64,000 nucleotides of DNA from NCBI GenBank assembly GCA_030673965.1, contig JAUTCN010000003.1, positions 1-64,000 on the forward strand, given 5' to 3'. The DNA is from Fusobacterium sp. JB019 (GTDB lineage Bacteria; Fusobacteriota; Fusobacteriia; Fusobacteriales; Fusobacteriaceae). Shown here piece by piece: positions 60,873-64,000 of this stretch. The notes below the pieces were generated by a model that was not told where the DNA came from, did not search any database, and saw nothing but the letters and a program-made list of their open reading frames with translations. Position numbers and translations under genes: made by a program. Position 1 is the first letter of the stretch, and every line of letters begins with the position of its first letter.

Positions 60873-63269
60873 TTAATTCTCCTCCTTGAGTATATTTAAA
60901 GTTATTTTAACGGTTGTTCCAATTTGTGGTTTGGAGTAAATTTTAACTACTCCTTTACAATCTTTTATTACTCTTTTTACAAGGGGAAGACCCAAACCTG
61001 GAGCATCCTCTTTATAAGTAATAAACGGTTGAAAAACTAAATCTAGTTTTTCCTCAGACATTCCTATTCCATTATCTTTTATGTCTATTTTAAGTTTATT
61101 TGAATGTTTATCTCTAATCACTACAATATCAATTTTTTTTATCACTTTATTATTTTCTAAAACTGCGTCATAAGCATTTTTTAATAATTCCATAAATACT
61201 CTTCTAAGTCTTTTATCATTTCCTAAAATATCACCTGTGTAACTTATAAATGATGATATCAATACTTTATTATCTTCAGATAATGATGCTTTAAACTCTG
61301 ATATTACTTCTGGTATCAAATGCTCTATGTTAACTTCTTCTATTTTTTCTCTATCTGATGGGTTAGAGTATTCCATTAAAATTTTATTTATTTGTTTCAT
61401 TTGTTCTACTCTACCTTCAATTTCTTTAATGTTTTCTGCTATATTATTATAGTCTCTATTTTTCGTATTTTCTAAAATTCTTAACAATTTATTAAGAGCT
61501 TCTTCTCTATTATTCAAAAATCTTTCAGCTACTTTACTTATTGTTATATTTCTTTCTAGCTCTATTTTTTCTTCTTCTTCTACTTTACTTCTAAATTTTA
61601 TAGAAATATTCATTAAAAGTAATTTTAATAATTCAATATCTTCTTCAGATATTTCTTTTTCTTTTATATAATAATCAAAAACCATAACTCCGGTGTAATA
61701 GTCTATATTATAAACAGGAAATATTAAAAAATTATTTAATCCTAAACTATTAAACAAATCATTTCCTAAATTATATTTATAACCCTTGCTATTATAATAT
61801 TTTATTTCTCTATTTTTTAGAGCACTTGATATTATATTCTCACTCGAGAAAGGTATTTTTATAAGTTGAACTATTTCGTCTAATTCTTTAATTTGAAATT
61901 TAAATCCACCCTTTTTTTCTTTAAGAATATCATTATTTATTTCTAAAATATGAGAATTTATTTTTGCTTGTTCTCCAATAAGAGCATCTCTTTCTCTACT
62001 ATATCTAAAGAACATTCCTCTACTAAAACCTAAACCTAATTCTGATATAAAGGCTGTCATTACTTTTTGAACAATCTTAGTTACATCTTCCTCAGTTTGA
62101 ACCTCTAAAATTAACTGCTCTATTGTATTCATTTTTCTTAAATTCTCTTTTAATTTTTTATTTCTTTGTTTTAATGTTCTTTGATTATCTTCTAATTTTC
62201 TAAGCATACGCTTTATTGCTACTGCTAATGTTTTAATCTCTCCATTAGTATTATCTAATCTTATCCTAGTTGAGTAATTTCCTTCACTAATTTTTTCTGC
62301 TGATTCTGTAATTCCCTTTAATGGCCATAATAATTTTTGTAACATTTTAGCAAAAATTGTTGTACTTAACATTATCAAAGTAATTACAATTATAGTTATA
62401 AATAATCCTATAATAAACTTTGTAGTAAATAATTTTTCCCTTGAAATAGCTACTCCAAAACATCCAACATTATTATCATGATAATCTTTTAAAGATAAAA
62501 CACCTAAATAATATGGTATCTTTCCTATTTTCTTTTTACTATAATAGTATTTATATCTATTTGCTTTTAAAGTTTCTAGATTTTGTTTACTAATTATTTC
62601 TTTGTCTAGACTATCCTTAAAATCTCCTGTTACATAAGAGTCCCCTATAAATGCAAATATTTTATCTGATGACCCCAATTCTATATACTGTTTTATATAT
62701 TGCAAAACATTTAACTCAAAAGGAATCGAAGCTACTATATATTCTTTTCTCTTAGTCATATTATTTTTATAACTATATATTATTCTTGAATAAGCTTTCT
62801 CGCCTTTTTTTATAATATAACTTTCTTTTGCCCCTAATCCTTCTAAACTTTTACTAGTAATATTTATTCCTGTATTAAATACTTCTTTATCTCCAGTAAA
62901 TCCTAATATTTTTCCTTGGTCATTGAGCATAGCTATTTCTATTTTGTAGTATTTTTGAAAATTTCCTTTAACAAGTTCATTTTTCAAAATATAAGAAAGT
63001 ATTTTATAACTACTATTATTTTGTCTTAAGCGAATAAAATCATCTTCTCTTGAAATTTTATTAATGTCTTCTCTTACACTAGTTAAATAGTTATTATAAG
63101 CTTTTTCAACTATATATATTTTCTCTCGAGACATATCCACTAGCCTTGACTCCATGTCTTCATAAGTTATAAAGGTTGTTATCAAAGCTACTGCTAAAGA
63201 TGTTATTATTATTGCTATATTATTGTAAAATATTATTTTTACAAGAAGAGAATCTCTATTTATTTTCAT
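60873..63269 (-). CDS. Membrane histidine-kinase-like sensor without a phosphoacceptor histidine
   Basis: A 798-residue protein. TM1 ~12-34, an extracytoplasmic sensor region (~35-280, Cache-like), TM2 ~282-307, HAMP (~308-365), a coiled coil (~365-395), a GAF-like domain (~390-560), a helical dimerisation-like segment (577-636) and a HATPase domain: N box ELLKNAYDA (694-702), G1 DNGIGM (732-737), G2 GLGLPLVK (758-765). The dimerisation segment, where an H-E-x-x-N-P box is expected, reads VAERFLNNREEALNK and has no histidine; the first one after it is His650. No response-regulator gene is adjacent. It sits between tex and ileS. It may act as a phosphatase, a partner of another kinase, or bind ATP without phosphotransfer. 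Confidence 0.85.
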   Translation of the reverse strand: MKINRDSLLVKIIFYNNIAIIITSLAVALITTFITYEDMESRLVDMSREKIYIVEKAYNNYLTSVREDINKISREDDFIRLRQNNSSYKILSYILKNELVKGNFQKYYKIEIAMLNDQGKILGFTGDKEVFNTGINITSKSLEGLGAKESYIIKKGEKAYSRIIYSYKNNMTKRKEYIVASIPFELNVLQYIKQYIELGSSDKIFAFIGDSYVTGDFKDSLDKEIISKQNLETLKANRYKYYYSKKKIGKIPYYLGVLSLKDYHDNNVGCFGVAISREKLFTTKFIIGLFITIIVITLIMLSTTIFAKMLQKLLWPLKGITESAEKISEGNYSTRIRLDNTNGEIKTLAVAIKRMLRKLEDNQRTLKQRNKKLKENLRKMNTIEQLILEVQTEEDVTKIVQKVMTAFISELGLGFSRGMFFRYSRERDALIGEQAKINSHILEINNDILKEKKGGFKFQIKELDEIVQLIKIPFSSENIISSALKNREIKYYNSKGYKYNLGNDLFNSLGLNNFLIFPVYNIDYYTGVMVFDYYIKEKEISEEDIELLKLLLMNISIKFRSKVEEEEKIELERNITISKVAERFLNNREEALNKLLRILENTKNRDYNNIAENIKEIEGRVEQMKQINKILMEYSNPSDREKIEEVNIEHLIPEVISEFKASLSEDNKVLISSFISYTGDILGNDKRLRRVFMELLKNAYDAVLENNKVIKKIDIVVIRDKHSNKLKIDIKDNGIGMSEEKLDLVFQPFITYKEDAPGLGLPLVKRVIKDCKGVVKIYSKPQIGTTVKITLNILKEEN

Positions 63270-63290
63270 AATAATTCCTCTTAAATATAA

Positions 63291-64000
63291 TTATTTTGTC
63301 TTTCTTGTTAACCCAACTCTTTGTCTTGCCATATCAATATCTTTTACTTTTACTTTTATTATTTCACCTACTGAAAGCTCTTTACTAGGATCACTTACAA
63401 ACTTATCTGATATTTCTGAAATGTGAAGTAATGCATCATTTTTTAACCCAATATCTACAAAAGCTCCAAATTTAACTACATTTCTTACTGTACCTTCTAA
63501 TTCCATTCCTGGTTTTAAATTATCTATCTTTAATATATCTGATTTTAAAAGTGGTTTTGCTAATTCATCTCTAGGATCACGTCTATCTTTTATTAATGCA
63601 TCATAAATATCTTTTACAGTTTCATTCCCATAATCTTTTTCTTTTGCAAAATTATCAATTTTAAATACTTTTAATTTTTCTCTACTAATATCTAAAGTCT
63701 CTCTATATTCTTTTAAAGAAATATCATTTTTTTCTAAAATTTCTTCTGCTATTTTGTAAGATTCTGGATGTATTATAGTACTATCTAAAATATTTTTTCC
63801 ATCTTCGATTATTAAGAAACCTGCCATTTGTTCATAAGCTTTTTTCCCAACACCCTTTACTTTTAATAATTGTTTTCTATTTTCAAAATTTCCATTTTCT
63901 TTTCTATAATCAACAATATTCTTAGCTATATTTTTTTTAATTCCTGATACATGTTCTAGTAATGCCCAAGAAGCTGTATTTACATTTATTCCAATATTAT
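63291..64000 (-). CDS. tex: Tex-family S1 RNA-binding protein, C-terminal part (cut by window edge)
   Basis: The reading frame stays open to the right edge, so this is the last ~236 codons of a longer gene (Tex is ~700-780 residues). The edge-side part encodes the helix-hairpin-helix region: GINVNTASWALLEHVSGI, NIVDYRKENG and KGVGKKAYEQMAGFL. The C-terminal S1 domain follows (GTVRNVVKFGAFVDIGL, DALLHISEIS, KVKVKDIDMARQRVGLT). An internal ATG at 63827 is not the start. Tex binds nucleic acid and affects transcription and stress functions. It is 21 bp upstream of the sensor-kinase gene. Confidence 0.93.
   Translation of the reverse strand, partial: NIGINVNTASWALLEHVSGIKKNIAKNIVDYRKENGNFENRKQLLKVKGVGKKAYEQMAGFLIIEDGKNILDSTIIHPESYKIAEEILEKNDISLKEYRETLDISREKLKVFKIDNFAKEKDYGNETVKDIYDALIKDRRDPRDELAKPLLKSDILKIDNLKPGMELEGTVRNVVKFGAFVDIGLKNDALLHISEISDKFVSDPSKELSVGEIIKVKVKDIDMARQRVGLTRKTK

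Overview
The window reads as a stretch of chromosome from a member of the Fusobacteria, probably Fusobacterium or a close relative such as Cetobacterium. The DNA is very AT-rich. Genes of a Gram-negative envelope (two lipid-A/lysophospholipid-type acyltransferases, SppA, LspA) sit beside genes usual in Firmicutes (HPr kinase, SepF with YggS, class III fructose-bisphosphatase). The metabolism is anaerobic and amino-acid-centred: glutamate dehydrogenase, pyruvate formate-lyase, a PatB-type C-S lyase. The ZTP riboswitch before pflB closely resembles, from memory, the one crystallised from F. ulcerans. The assignment is inference; no 16S gene is in view. Almost everything is ordinary core genome. 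I see no insertion sequence, prophage, CRISPR array or defence island.

Layout, left to right. (1) 1-130: a consensus promoter firing leftwards off the window, with a leader that looks like the start of an rRNA operon. (2) 199-4734, minus strand: folC, a tandem-duplicated HPr kinase, nrnA and a short SepF-like gene. (3) 4882-6521, plus: a lipid A acyltransferase and a secreted SIMPL protein. (4) 6560-8280, minus: pepT and a GNAT acetyltransferase. (5) 8434-9785, plus: a three-gene operon (DUF1858, unknown, hemerythrin) that looks like a split-up RIC/ScdA di-iron repair protein, with a palindromic operator in front. (6) 9876-11793: a phosphodiesterase and a C-S lyase. (7) 11808-14119, minus: an orphan phage/plasmid-type replication-initiator-like gene behind iteron-like repeats, followed by a cyclase and an AlkD-like gene. 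(8) 14120-17407: a YwqK/MORN-type secreted protein, an FGE-fold protein without FGE cysteines, and glutamate dehydrogenase. (9) 17483-28328, minus: the SHOCT protein, class III FBPase, a PP-loop enzyme, full-length SepF, YggS and HemW, then PgcA, GalU, MetG and a DUF374 acyltransferase. (10) 28415-32155: YbaB, SppA and a nucleoside kinase.

(11) 32156-33061 is a 900-bp non-coding locus. It holds a candidate ~195-nt small RNA with its own promoter and a strong terminator, a 12-copy 16-bp minisatellite, and a second upstream promoter. (12) 33062-42853, minus: DUF1846, an aminotransferase, thiamine salvage (thiDEM), base and NAD salvage (xpt, pncB), a nitrilase, dtd and an M29-like metallo-aminopeptidase. 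(13) 43047-47939, plus: a LysR regulator, a dicarboxylate/amino-acid symporter, a split ThrE exporter and an FMN-dependent alpha-hydroxy-acid dehydrogenase. A perfect inverted repeat abuts the -35 box of the divergent M29 gene. (14) 47945-53062, minus: an EamA transporter, pflA, pflB under a ZTP riboswitch, a Cof phosphatase and a 35-residue membrane peptide. (15) 53145-53306: tRNA-Gln. (16) 53326-64000, minus: a CofE-like ligase, glyS, glyQ, lspA, ileS, a histidine kinase lacking its phosphoacceptor histidine, and the 3' part of tex, cut by the right edge.

The strongest leads are the tandem HPr kinase with one dead P-loop, the H-box-less kinase in a translation operon, the small RNA plus minisatellite locus, the split RIC operon with its operator, and the replication-protein remnant with iterons. 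Several start codons were moved from the longest reading frame on Shine-Dalgarno (SD) evidence.
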